Assembly: GCA_008711295.1 (NCBI GenBank)
Contig: VUYV01000016.1
Coordinates: 56,897 to 120,896, forward strand
Direction: 5' to 3'
Length of the DNA: 64,000 nt
Source: Anarhynchus alexandrinus
Taxonomy: Eukaryota > Chordata > Aves > Charadriiformes > Charadriidae
A program made the translations under genes and the position numbers. The notes beneath the pieces are model-generated. The model did not search any database. It was not told where the DNA came from and saw only the letters and a program-made list of their open reading frames with translations. Shown here piece by piece: positions 6,503-19,200 of this stretch (position 1 is the first letter of the stretch; each line of letters opens with the position of its first letter).

Positions 6503-9500
6503 GCCCGGTCCTCCAGAGGTTTCTGCATGAAACTCATGCCAGCGGTGCTGCCTGGGGCATCCTGGGGACCCTCTGCCCAGGCAGAAGAGAGCGGTGGTGG
6601 GGCCATGAGCCCCTTCATCCCCACAGCCAGCCCGCTGGGGCTGCGGGGCCGTGCGATGCTTGGGCAGCCGGCTGGAAGCCAGCTCTGCTGTCCTGCAGCC
6701 CCATCCCCGCCTGCGATGTCAGCACACCTCGGGTGGAATTTGCCACCAGAGGGAGACCCTATTGTTCCACAAACACGTACCGGCAGCCTGCTGCAGCCAG
6801 CCAGGAGCCTCCACTTTCCCAGCCGGGAACAGATGGACAGGCAGAGCGTATTCCCAGCCCAGTCCAGCAGAAACCTGCTCCTCTGCAGGTATTTAGGACT
6901 GAGGTGCCACGAAGAGGTGCCGCGTCAACCCATGGGGTGCCACTCAAAGGCAGGCGAGCGTGGGGAGCAGATTGAAGCACGCCAGTTAACAGCAGAGTGG
7001 CTTCTGTGCAGTCAAGCTTCTGGTTTCTGTTCTTTTCTTGACTATTTTATTGTTGTTAGCCTCCATTAAAAATGCAATTTTAACAATTATGATTAGGGAA
7101 GGGACTTTCTCATTTAAAAAACCCCAACTTTTGAGGGGGGTTCAGCCATTGGATTTAAATCAGGTTTTTGAAAGCTGGTAGCTGTCTTCTTTCCCCCCCA
7201 CCCCCATGCTTTGCTGTGTGAGAGAGAAGGTTTCACAAGGCAGCCGTGGGTCAGTTATCCATCCTGACCCATCGCTATCGCAGACGGACTCCGTTCGGCA
7301 TCAGCTACCCATGCACACACACCAGACCCGCAGCCACTCACCTGGAAGCCTGTCCCCCTGTTTCCCTGCCCAGCAGCATTTCTGGTGCAAAAAAGCCGGT
7401 GGCCTGTCCCATGCAGATCCGCTGTCACCTGTTGAGGCAGGCTGAGGACACCGCGGCTGGGTGTCCCCAGTGAGGAGGGTTAAGGAGAAACCTTGCTGGG
7501 TGGGAAAATGCTCTTGGTACCTGTGTCCCCCCAGGGAGCGAGCCCCACGCTCCCACCTCGCGCTGCCGCAGGAACGTGAGCATTGTGGCACAGGCTGCAT
7601 CTTGTTGGCTGTATAAGCAGCGGCACCCAGCTCAGCCCAGCACGGCTGAAAGGGGACAACTGGACTCGGTCTGAGCAGAGGTCTCCAAAAGACTGATGTA
7701 TTTACGAGACTGAAACGGGGGTGCTAGTGCTGGTGCCGGCAGCAGGGCACAAGTGCCGATGGCCCCAGCAGCAAGAGGTGCTACTGAGATTACCAGGCAC
7801 TCCCAGTTAGAAATTCAGTTGGAAATGTATTTGACGATACATTATTTGGGGTGAAATTTGCCACAACAAGTACTTTCCTAAGGCTGATATTTTAGCAACA
7901 GAGAAAAAAACATAGTGTGGAGAGGAAGAATGAGCTCCAGCTGAAGTAGGTCACTGAGTTCTGAGAAAATGAGGAAAAATATATTGTTTTGCCCATGTTG
8001 ATAATGGTAATGATGATAATTATTGTCACTGAAGATTCCTTGGAACTTTGCATGGCTCTCTCCAGTTGGAAGTCCAGTATGTTCAGGGTTCAAACCCTGG
8101 TCTAAATATCCAAACTGAGGAGGGGAAAGCCACCCCTGCCCAGTGCTCATCCTTTCCTTCCTGTGTCCAGAGGGAAATTGGGCTGATTGGAATGCAGACA
8201 GCCTGAAAGAGGAACTTAGAGGGGCTGGGGGGGCGGGAGCTCACAGGGCATCTGAAGGGTCAAGGGACTGGAAGTTGCTGGGAGGTGGATAATTCACACC
8301 TTGAAATCTCCCCAGGGCTATAGCTAATACAGAATTTTCTTGCCTGCTGACCTAATGAAGTTGAGAGGATGGCTTGTTGCCACGCTCGCTCCATAAAAAG
8401 AAAAGGGAAGAAGATGACATTTTTGAATTGCAAAGGAGGGCTGTGGCCACGTGTCCCCAGCAGCTCTGCCCGGCTTCAGTCTGGGAACCAGCCTCTGCGC
8501 ATACACGGGTCAGTTCTCCAGTGGAAAAAGCAACCTCCAACATGCCCAACGCATGGTAGACGCGCTGGACTTGTTGCAGGCACACCACACATGCAGCCTG
8601 CTGCTGGCCAGCTGCTGCCTGGCTCCCAGAGCCAGCACGGAAGGGCAATCGCTCCTCTGTCACCGAATTCACAGAGTTCGGCTGCAAGTGCCAACAGCAA
8701 GGTGTCATTCTGCCTTTCCGTGGAGTCCTGCCTTGAGGCCAGTGGCCACGTGGAGAATCCCCAGGGGAACTGGGTGAACTCCGTGTCTGCCCCACACACC
8801 TCAGGTGATTCATTCCCTATCACAGCAAAATACTGGGAGCAAAGACCCCAAACAAATCCCGAAATAAAATCAATCTCTTAAGCAGGGCTACGTGAAGTGC
8901 TGCTCTGTCTCTCTGCAATTCGGCCTCCCAGCAAATTCCTCTCTGCAGCAGGCAGACTAACATAATCCAGAGAAAATTGGACTTGACCAGAGCAGAACTT
9001 TTTGAATTTATCGGAACAAAGCGAGAGGGTGGAAACAATCCTCTCTGACACTTTTTCAGCGACGGTTTTGTCAAAATCGATACCATCCCTCTGAACATGT
9101 CAATTTTGATGAAATGGCATTTTCTGACAGAAAAAAATTAAGTTGAAACTGTTTCCATCAGCTCTACCTGCCCCATATATCTTTAGCACTGTTTCTTTTG
9201 AGAGCACAGAGCAGGATGGAGAATGTTACAGACCTCGTTCAAAGAGCTGCACTTTGTTACTGGAGACTCGCTGGTGGACCACATATTTATTTTCTTTTTA
9301 GCATGTTAAGAATCATAAAGATTTAAAAACGTCACTCTGGTTAGAAACAAGCCGTGCCGTGGAAGTGGGGCTTGCAGATGTTTGGCATAAGTACAGACTG
9401 CGGCTGCTCTCGCATGGTCTGCCCCCCCATCACCCGGTGCTTCGAGCTGTCCTCTGCGGCGGCGCATCGTGCCCAGCACGCCCGGCTCTGGACAAGGTCC

Positions 9501-9780
9501 CTGCACGTCTCACCTTGCTCTGGTTTATCTGTCAGTGTGAGGAGCAGCTCACAAGAGGAGCTGGCTGGAGGAGAGGTGGTGCCCTCAGAGATCAAGCGCT
9601 GCTGATGTTAGCCCGGGAAAGGATAGACCCCCTTCGTCCTACGGAGCCCCGGGTGTCCCACGTCCAGAGTGGCAAGCCCAGGTCACCAGCAGTGGGTGAC
9701 CACCAGGCTTTTGCTCGCTGTTAAGAGCTCTAAGGTCTGGCTGCCTCCCTGCTCTGGCTCTGACCGCAGCAGTGGTGGGT
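6503..9780. other. Intergenic, no gene seen
   Basis: It is GC-rich to about 7000, then an AT-rich unique stretch at 7020-7180 (contains A6CCCCAAC at 7116), then mixed composition. The only structure noticed is a tRNA-B-box-like palindrome at 8081-8100. Confidence 0.5.
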
Positions 9781-9810
9781 ACTTAAGGAAGTGTATAAAG
9801 AATATTTATG

Positions 9811-9994
9811 CACACATACATACACATAGACATACTTGTACACACACATATAGAGATACATATACATGTATATACACATAAGTGTATACATATACTTATG
9901 CACATATATACATTTATGTGTGTCTATATACACATACACACAAACACATATATATGTGTGTGAGTGTATATATACACATATGCATATACACATG
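9811..9994. repeat. (TA/CA)n microsatellite
   Basis: Nearly 185 bases of alternating purine-pyrimidine CA/TA/TG steps (CACATA, TATACA, GTGTATA). They can form Z-DNA or cruciforms and should be length-polymorphic. Confidence 0.92.
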
Positions 9995-12900
9995 TATCCA
10001 GTCTCTGCCTATGCCAGCTTGTGACAATCCCTGTGTTTGACTCCATGCATTTAGTGTCTTCCTATTGCACCAACAGGAAAATAACCAAAGAAGAGAAACT
10101 TTAGGCTGATTTGTTAGAACTGTTATTTTCTAAACTGTAACCTTTTCTCCTCATGAGAGGAATTGTTAAGCACCTTCCTTGCAGCAGCCTGCTTTTTTTT
10201 TTTTTTTGGTGTGGCCATGGTAATAACTCACCCTGGAGAGCCACGGACACCTGGCTGAGCAGTGTGGTTGGAGATCACACTGGTCAAAGATCTGGCCCAC
10301 AGACCGGAGTCAGTTTTCAGTAAATGCTAGTTACATTTGAAAACGTCCTACATACAACTCTCAAAACCAGATTGGTTTAAATCTTTTGCGTTCTTTGTAA
10401 TGAAATCCTCATCCTCCTAGAGGAGCATTTGCAGGAGAACACACGAGAATATGTGCCCAGCTCTCACTGGCTCTCAATAGAAACTGCAATCCAAATAATT
10501 TGCAAATTTATAAACCTTCCCACAATTGCTTAAGTCATTTTTGGAAATGGGACTTTGATTCCCAAATCACTCGGGCACTTCATAACATTTCCTCTTAATA
10601 AATAGCCTTTTAGGCACTCGGCTTGCTCGGTTTAGCTGAGGGACTGGACTGGATGCAGCCTTGCCCACCAGCAGGTACCCATGGTGCCGACTGCTGTGGA
10701 GACCTTCCCCGTAACCCTTCCTTGCCACCCACAGCCCCTGGCCAAAGGAGATCTGGGCTTAGCACCTCATTTCACAGCTTGAGATGCCCAATAACTGTCC
10801 AAAGCCAAATAAGTCTTCTAGAAGAGTTATTGATATATTGAGAGGGTACTGAGGTTAGGACCCTCCAAACCAATGGTTAACTCTTACGTTGCCAACACTT
10901 TCTGGGGAAGCAGCCAGATCTGATAGGTCTCTGGGCAGAGACTAGGAGCTCCAGAGTGGGAGCTCAGCAGGGTAAATAAAATAATACTGACACTAAAATG
11001 ATTGCATCATGGGCAGACTGCACTCCACACCTGAACCAAATGAATAAATCAGTTTTTCCTCCCCAAGGAACCCATGTGCCTGCGATTTTCATCCTCCTCC
11101 CAGGCAGTTCCCTCTCCCACCCCTTTGATTTGTGAGCTCGGCTAGATTGCAGCCAGACCACAGGTAAAGCCCGGCCAGCGCGTGTAGCCATGCCTCGCAG
11201 CCTCCAGAGCTTTCCACTTGTCAGGTTTTCTCTTCTTCATCTCCCTGCGCAGTAACGGGGCTACGGCAGATGTGTCTCCCACACCAGGGGCTATCCCAAA
11301 GTATCCCTGCCCTGACAGTCACCCAGCCCCGTTCGAATTGCCTTAATTAACAGCAAATATACTTGACAGGGAGCGAACCCAAACATGCGAGGTGATGAAA
11401 CCTAAACGTGCCTCAGACAAGCGTTGCTACAAACGTTGATAGTCAGGGACGAGCTTTACACTACCCAGGCTGGGTTACAGCCTGTGAAAGCTCACGCCTC
11501 TGAAACCTGGCCCCTGCTGTTGGGTCCCTCTTCCTTAATCTGTCCATCCCCCGGCAGCTCTGGTTACAAACCCACCTCCCGTGTGCCTGCGCCGGCTGCT
11601 CTCTGCCAGAAAGCTAATGCGTTCGCACAGCGAGCAGGATCTCTGCCTCGCTTCAGGCAATCCGCCTTTGGCATCCCTGCTTCAGCCTTCCCAAGGCAGT
11701 AATTTTTGATGGGGGATTTGTCCTGGGCAGATATCTTGGATGGCTTTTCCATCCGAAGCTTTGCAGCCCCCTTAGCTGTTTCTCTAAATGACACTCTACA
11801 AAGTCCTCTCTGGTTTTGCTGCTGGCCCATGACAAGAAGCAGCAACAACACGTACATGTAGGGGCTGGTTGTGAAGCAGCATCTGCTGCCGTGTGCAGTG
11901 GAATTAATCTCCCGTCTGTCCCCTGTTACCATTGCTCCTGTCACCCCAGGTCTTGGCAGGAACAGGTTCTCCTTCGGAGCTTTGCATGGCAGCAGTAAGC
12001 TGGCTGACAACTTATCGCCTCATCTCCTTGAAGCAGCCAAAACCCAAGGTCCTCACCACTCCTGAGCAAGTTCTCGTAGGAGAAGAGAGCTCTGGGTGAT
12101 AAAGCTAGCTCTCCTGGATGCCAATGGGAATTTTGGCATTAGCTTGAGCGAAACCAGCATTTCCCAAGAAAGATGACCCTGGTACTGCATGTGACCCTGA
12201 GGAGAGCTTCCACCTTGTGTCTGCTTACTGAGCTCTGCCCTTTCCTGTGAGATGGCTCCAGGATGGAGATCCCCAGAGCCTGCAGCCCTGCTGATAGAGC
12301 CCCTATATGGAGAGACGCAGCGTATCGCTGGACCAGATGTGTTACCCAGAGAGTCCCAAAGGTGACCGCGATAATCTCCGCAGTTGTAATTCTGCTCATG
12401 TAAGCCCCTGCTAACATCGGCACCTAGTACAGCTGCAATATTTATGTTGCTTGCTTGGTATCCAAGACGTCCGCTCTGACAGCGAGAGGCTGGAGAACAG
12501 GCTTTTATTTCCTGGAGGTGCTGAGAGACGTTTATAATCTGAAGCTTTAGAGAAAAAGGACCTACCGCCATCAGGAACTGGTCTGTGGTGTGTGGAGGTC
12601 ACCAAAGGTGGTCACAGAAAACAGCCCCGGCTTGAAAACCGAGCGTGGCTGCAAATCCGCCACGTGCATTAGCTGTTATTTGAATGCTGCAGTTGGGGGA
12701 TCCGTAAGCTTTTTGTAGCTTTTCTTTCCTTTGCTGCAGGTTCTCTGGGACCGCGTACAGACCGTGCACGTGCGCGAGCTCTGTCCGCTGCGGACAACTA
12801 GAGAAAACCCGATTTCCTCCCTGGATTCCAGGGTAAAGATGTGAACTGCTCTTTTCTCCCTGCGTCCCCCAGCGTATAAGCCTCAGACCTCGTTGCAGGA

Positions 12901-13100
12901 GGGAAGCGCTCGCAGAGGTGACCCAGGGCTGCCTTGCCCTGCCAGCGCTCTGAGCAACAACTGCAGCGACTCGTGACGGAACACGGGTCACTTGCTCCCG
13001 AGGACAGAGAGTGCTGCGAGGGAACAACAACGGGGCTGAGGCAGGATTCCTGCAGGAAGTGAGCTACAAAGATTGTACTCGATAAGGTGTTACGATTTTG
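9995..13100. other. Intergenic, no gene seen
   Basis: Unique sequence with a T15 run at 10193-10207. A low-complexity-free, AT-leaning stretch at about 10320-10620 has the look of conserved non-coding DNA. A CpG-containing patch at about 12760-12800 includes the palindrome GCACGTGC (an E-box). No exon, repeat family or RNA gene was recognised. Confidence 0.45.
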
Positions 13101-16100
13101 CACTTCTTTCTATGTTTTTGGACCCTCTCCCCAAATTGATTGATGCAGGAGAAGAACTAAGGAGAGCAGTAGTGTCAGAGCTTTGACAAAGGCTCCTCTC
13201 GGTAATTTGTGGAAAGCTGGTGCTGATAAATCGAAGCGAAAAATTTGCTGAACCCAAAGTACAGCATTACTCGGCCACCAAGGAGCACTGTGGTTTCGGG
13301 TCTCCTTTCAGAAGCATCATGTGTCAATGGATTCTGGAGCAAGTTGGGGAAGGAAGATCGATGACTTGCACAAAGATGGCAAGTCTTCTGTTTCTTGACT
13401 TGATACTACATATATGAATGTTATATGTCCCTTGGGGAAAACATACCCCCTCCCCCTTACCCCCCATCCTGCAGTATAAATATGAAAGTACTTTTTATCT
13501 CAAAGTTATATTAACCTGGCAAAGATGACAAAAGCTTTCACTGAAGCTCTCCCAGAGATAGCACTGTTTTGGCATCAGGTTCTCAGAAAGTGATGTCATC
13601 CTGAATTTATATGCCAGAGTTTTCCCTTTCTTCTTCAGATTTGTGGCAATGTCAAAGTTCTTCTCTAGAGCAGATCTGTTTTCAATATTTCATATTTACG
13701 TTTTTCATTTTGGGGCTGGCTGAAACATCTTTTGGTTTCAACCTTGCAGATGCTTACACGCATGTAAAGCCCTAAACTCTTGAAGAGTCTCTTGAAGAAC
13801 TGAGGGATTAATAGAGATTACTTCTAAATCTACATAGGCCTAATTTTTTTTTTAAACATCAAGATTGCAGAAGTCTGTGTAGCTCCACTGAGTCAGTGAG
13901 AATGCATCTCTTCTTATGAGCACGAGATCTAATGTCAGGTATTTTGAATTTATTATAAAGAAAGTTTCTGGCAAAGATCTAACAGATTTCCCTTTGTGGT
14001 TGGGAAAACAGCAAGCAAGTGTTACTTATCATGTAAAATTTCATATAGTCTGGAGGGGAAGATAAACACAAGGCTCCACGGTTGCTGTAAACTACAAGGC
14101 AGGTTTGCTATGAGCACAGGCTTTGGTGGGTCAGAAAACAGCTCCACCTGGGCAGTCCTCGCAGGTGAGAGCATGAGAAGGCTGAAGGACCACCCTGTAC
14201 ATCACATTGCTATTAAATGCCCTTAAAAGCTGTGCTGTTCCCTGCCTGCTCTCCCCCTGTAAAGGCAAGGCAGGGCTACGTGGCTGTGGGCTATTGCCAA
14301 GTGCAGCACGCAGCGGCCGAGCCCTGCCTCCCTGTGTCCTCGGTGACACTAATTTGGGTCAGTCTCAGCCATCGGACAGCTGGTTTTTGTGAGAGATGTA
14401 AAAAAAGGAGACCTCTCTGAGACCACTTGCTCATGCACAGGGTGCTGCGATGGCCAGAAGGTATTTGCACGAGGAAGGGGAGGTGGTAGGGGTTGATGGG
14501 CAGGGTTGGTTTTGTAAGCCTTGGGAAGTGGCCTTAAAATAGTCCCTGCTTATTTCTTAAGGAGCTGTAATTGCCTCCGCTCTGACCCAGCGCTGTTTCT
14601 GTGCCCCTTCCCACAGGGAAGACCTCCCTTTGCCAAAAAGGAGGTCTGGCCAGCTGATCCCAGCTGCGGTGGCCTTGGCTGGACCTGCCAAACCTCATGC
14701 ATTTACATGAAGCCCCGGGGCTGCTCCTGGGATGTGCAACACCCAAGGATCAGCCATGGCTGAGCAAGACTGTGGGGCCACGCACTGGCTGTGATTGCAT
14801 CTGTGTCCTGTGGGGTGGTACCCTCCAGGAGAGGACCACGGTTTGCTGTAGCCTTTTTCTGATCCCACTTGACCCCCAGAAGAAGACAGGAGGCTTGTGG
14901 AGATGCGCAGGGTTTGGATCCACACTCCCTGTGCAGCAAGTAGCAAGCCCAGCTCCTCACATTTTTTGGGCTGCAGTTTCCTGCTGGCCCTTAGGGGCTT
15001 GCCCACGGGAGAAAATAACTGGGCTCACAATAACCAGTGAGAATAAAAAAAGGGTGGGATCCAGGCAACTTTGGACAATCTTGGTTGCAGCTGTGTTGTG
15101 CCGTGAACCTTTTTCTACAGAAACCCTCCGAAGACAGCAGGGTATTTGTCTTTTTTCTTCTTTGGGTTGCCAAAGAGTCATATTTTAAAGCTAGAAATAC
15201 TTGTCAGCATCCTAGCATGGCCCCCAGAGCTGATGACGCAAATATGACAAGAAGCGAGGTCAGATTACAAATGAGGCCACTTCAAAACCTCTCCCAGAAA
15301 ACTGGAGGTTTGAAGAAAGAGATGAAATGTGCTGAGAAAAACAACACACCCAACAAACTGCTTCATAATCTGCTTGAAAGTGAGAATAAAATACCCTCTG
15401 TCAGGAACTTGATCTTCTCCTCGCTTTTGGCAGGAGAGCGACATGTATCCTGCCTGTGTGCATCCTCACGCGCGCTTGTCGCTTTCTGTGGTTACCAGTA
15501 GAGTCAACCAGTGACCTCCAGAGCCACAGAGCACAAGCCGAGCTCTACGACCAGAGTCTGCAGCAGAGAGTCCCATGGCTGCGTGGGCTTGCAAAGGCAC
15601 TTTGGGTTTAGCAGTACGTACAGGAGGGCTTCCCAACCTGGGTGCTAGGTGGGTCTTACAGGATGGGCTGGAGATCACCAGAAAGTCTGAACATGAAGGT
15701 AGGAAAGTGCTATGCTAACAGTAGCCATCGATGTGTCCGTGTAAGCGTGGTGTTACCGTGGGTTTGTTGAATTTCATCTGCCATTTTACTGCTGGGTTGT
15801 TGACAAGATCCTTCTGCGGTGGTTTGCTCAAACATTTGTTTTTGCACCACCAGCAACTTCCCCACCTCATTAATATCCCCTTGTCTGCTCCTAGCATGAA
15901 CGTGCCACTGCAAGGAATGAATGAGCCACCTTCGCTGGCCAAAGCTGGACCACCTGACTCTACTGAGGGCTATCCATGGTGACTAGCCAAGCTGGAGGTT
16001 ACTTTGCAGGATAAATACAGTAGATGGATGGGTCAGGGTCGCATGCGGGTGTGCATGCACATCTCCAGCTGCCGGAGATGGTCAGCAGCACAGCAGCCTC

Positions 16101-16680
16101 ACAGGACACAGGGTAACTCTGTGCAGACCCTGCCACGCCAGCTTGGGCAATGCAATCAAGCCAGCCAGGGCCAGAAGAGGACAGGGAAGAGTAAACACGG
16201 CATAATGGAAATAGCCTGGGAGGGCAAAGCGCTCTTCCAGGCCCTCATCTGAAAACCACGTTCATGAGGATGACCGCGTGGGAAAAAGCCTTGCATTACG
16301 AAGCCATTAGTCACTGCATGTTTGCAGACCTCTGGTTCCTGCTGCTGAAGCTCCTCAGAGGGGACTTGCAGGCGGTTCACCTGACGGCTTCACCCAGAGG
16401 CCGCACAACTGGCTTGAGCTCCAAGGAGTCACGTTTTCACTGTGAAGGCATGCGTAGGTGCTATAATCAATACATGATGAGCCAACCGGCTGTGGCTCGG
16501 CTGCACCCCCCGGTGAGGAAAGGGGCACCGCTCACCTTTCCGCAGCCCCTGAGGTGTGCCTCCGTCCCTGGAGAGACCCACCAGTGCAAGTGAAGTAGCC
16601 TGCTCAGCCTTGCCTCCTCCGCAGCAATAACAGAAAAAAAGGTCCCAGAGCCAAAATTGTCAAATTTCATCTGACTCTGA
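13101..16680. other. Intergenic, no gene seen
   Basis: Mixed-composition unique DNA. Open frames at 14521-15188 and 15037-15501 run in different frames and show no homologous motif. No repeat family was recognised. Confidence 0.45.
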
Positions 16681-18940
16681 GATTGAATTTCATCTCATCT
16701 CCGAAGCAATAACAAAACATCATCTTTATGAAAAGTTGTCAAGAATTTAATTGTTTTGCAAACACTACAGATACCTCTTCCATTTCAAGGAACAAGTGGG
16801 GTTGCTTTTGGTTTTGGAAGAATTGAGTAAGCATGAAGATTTCCAAACTTGCTGAGATACAAAACACTATTGTTATATAGTACAGTGAAACAGCTGTGGT
16901 TTATAAGTACCATTAATGTGAAACTTTAACTTAAAAAAAACCCCAACCCTAAAAAAAGTTAAAGGAACAGAAAACATTTCATCCATACTAATGTGAGGTT
17001 TTAAACATATAGGCTTTTAAGTGAATTGGCCATAACCACAACAATATTTTGGGTCTGACCAAAGCATATATTGTATGCAGATGTTAATTTGGCATTTGCA
17101 TGCATAGGCAAAGAAAAAAAAATCTTTTCTCCGTATTTTTTTTTCTTGAGTGCATTGCGATCTGGAGTCACTTTAGCTTTACAAACTGATTATAAACACT
17201 AATTACCTGAAAACATGTTGTTTGGCTTAATACGTGGCCTGTAGACTTAGGTTCTGCTTTATAAAAATGCAAAATTTAGTCAGCATGTTCACCCCTCTCT
17301 CTATATATAGATACATACATTTCTAAAGGCAGAATGTGCTGATTTGTACGAAACCCGAATTCCCCTGTTAACCCTCTCCCGCCTGTTTGAAAGCATCACG
17401 GGTCAGGTGAGTCTGTAACGTTTTGGGAGGCGGGGGGGTTCGTGACTCTATGCGCTTTCTCTGGCTGCAGAGGTGGCTGCTGCATCGGAGGTGCCCGGCT
17501 GGACCTCAGCTGGGCTGGGCCATGGGGCCAGGCAGGAGCTGTGCCCACGCGTCCTCCTACCCATCCCAGGTCCGTGGGCTGAGGGCATCGGTGCGCTGCC
17601 TGCACACGGGGCACCCCTGCTTTAAAGGCTGCTCAGCTAAATGCATGGAGAAAACACCGAGGTCTGTAAATAGAGCCATCAGTAGAGCTGATGGTTTCTG
17701 AAAGGAGGTACCAAAGTCAGGTAAAATAGAGTTTCCCACCTGATTTTCCAGTGATAGCCTTAAGAGGCTTTTTTAAGGTGATTTATTCTGAAAAGGCAGA
17801 TTACCCAGAGGAGCAAACTCTGCGCGAGAGAAAGCAGAGCCCACAGATGGGGACTTGGCTGTCCCGGTCTGACGGCCCTCAGGAGGTTGTGGAGAAGGTG
17901 TCCAGCACTGAGCATCTGCAGCTCTGAAGTGCTTCTTCAGCCATATCGGTATCTCCTTGGCGTGAAATGAGGAGTACTGGGGCCAGACCTTCCCCAAAAT
18001 GGTGTCACCCCCTCTTTGTCATTCTCTCTGCTTCATACACCAAGGTGGGATGGAGCTCATAATGGCCGCCTTCTCCCACAGCTCTCCACTGTCCCACCAA
18101 CACCGCTTCCAACCATCCCCAGGATGCAAAGGCAGTGGATGGGATAAAACACTTACTGTTTGCGCTCCAAAAGAAGTAACATTTGTGGAGCACACTGCTG
18201 TTCAGGATGGCAGTCTTCGACCTTGGGAAATGTGGAATGAATTAAACAGTGGTAGCCGGTTTCAGGGTAAAATGAAGAAAAATTAAAAGAAGCAACGTTA
18301 GGGAAAAACATGCCTTATTCTTTTAACTGAATCTTGTCTTTGCACTGGCTTAAATACCTAATTAAAGGAAGCCTTTCCTTTGGCTGGCCATTTTAGGCCA
18401 TACTTCTGTTGTCTCTTTCCCAAAGGTGAGTCCTCATCCTAGCTGTAGCTTTTGCCCTCCAAATATATACCCCACTCCCAGCAGCTGATAGCTGGTGAGT
18501 GAGCAAGCCAATTTGGAGTGTCTCTTAGTTTAAGACAGCTATGCCTACATTAAAAAAGATTATAAAATTGCATAATAATGTGAAAACCTTAACTGGGTTA
18601 GGAGAACAACTCGGGGAGGACAGGAGCTGTACGGTTCTGCCGCCAGCTAAGCAGAAGAGATGAAGCTGAAGCTTTTATGGCTGTGCATCCTCCGGTGCCG
18701 CTTTATTAATAGAGTTATGCTTTGCAGTTAGGGCTGCCGGTCTCAAAGGGGAGGGGAAAATACAGATCTCAGCAGGAGAGACCCCGCAGCGCTGCTCCCG
18801 ACACCTACCATCAGGGCTCAGCCTCCGCGTGCTCATGGCAGCCCCGATCCAGCCCTCGGCCGAGTCAGCAGGTGGGTTCCCAGGTGAGCTCAGAGGGCTG
18901 TGGAACAAGCACCGCTTAACTCTTCATTTAATCTTCTCCC
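16681..18940. other. Intergenic; AT-rich unique block at left
   Basis: 16680-17340 is AT-rich unique sequence with many homeodomain-type TAAT/ATTA cores, plus a 9-bp inverted repeat (16924-16932 and 16956-16964) around an A8CCCCAACCC tract. From 17400 the sequence is GC-richer, with nothing recognised. Confidence 0.4.
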
Positions 18941-19200
18941 CGTTTATTTTCTGGATTGAATTCCGGGGTGGGGAGCTCAGGCTATTCACACTTGCAGCAA
19001 AGGCGAGCGAAGGTGCTCCTCTCTCGCTGCAGAGCGCCCCGGGGAGGGTTTGGAGGTGCCGCGAGCGCCCACCGGGCTCGCTTGCCATCACCTCGAAAGC
19101 ATGAAAGGCATTTTTGGTTGTTTCGAATTTTCATCTTCCGAGCATTTTTCTTGTTAGTTCATGCTCGGCTTTCATTCATCTACAGGGAATAGCGCCGCAG
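18941..19200. promoter_or_regulatory. Candidate regulatory patch, CpG-retaining
   Basis: It holds a local cluster of CpGs (GCGAGCG, CTCTCGCTGC, GCGCCCC, GCCGCGAGCGCC) bordered by AT-rich unique DNA, with no repeat similarity. Retained CpGs in otherwise CpG-poor intergenic DNA are typical of unmethylated elements. No alignment was available. Confidence 0.3.
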
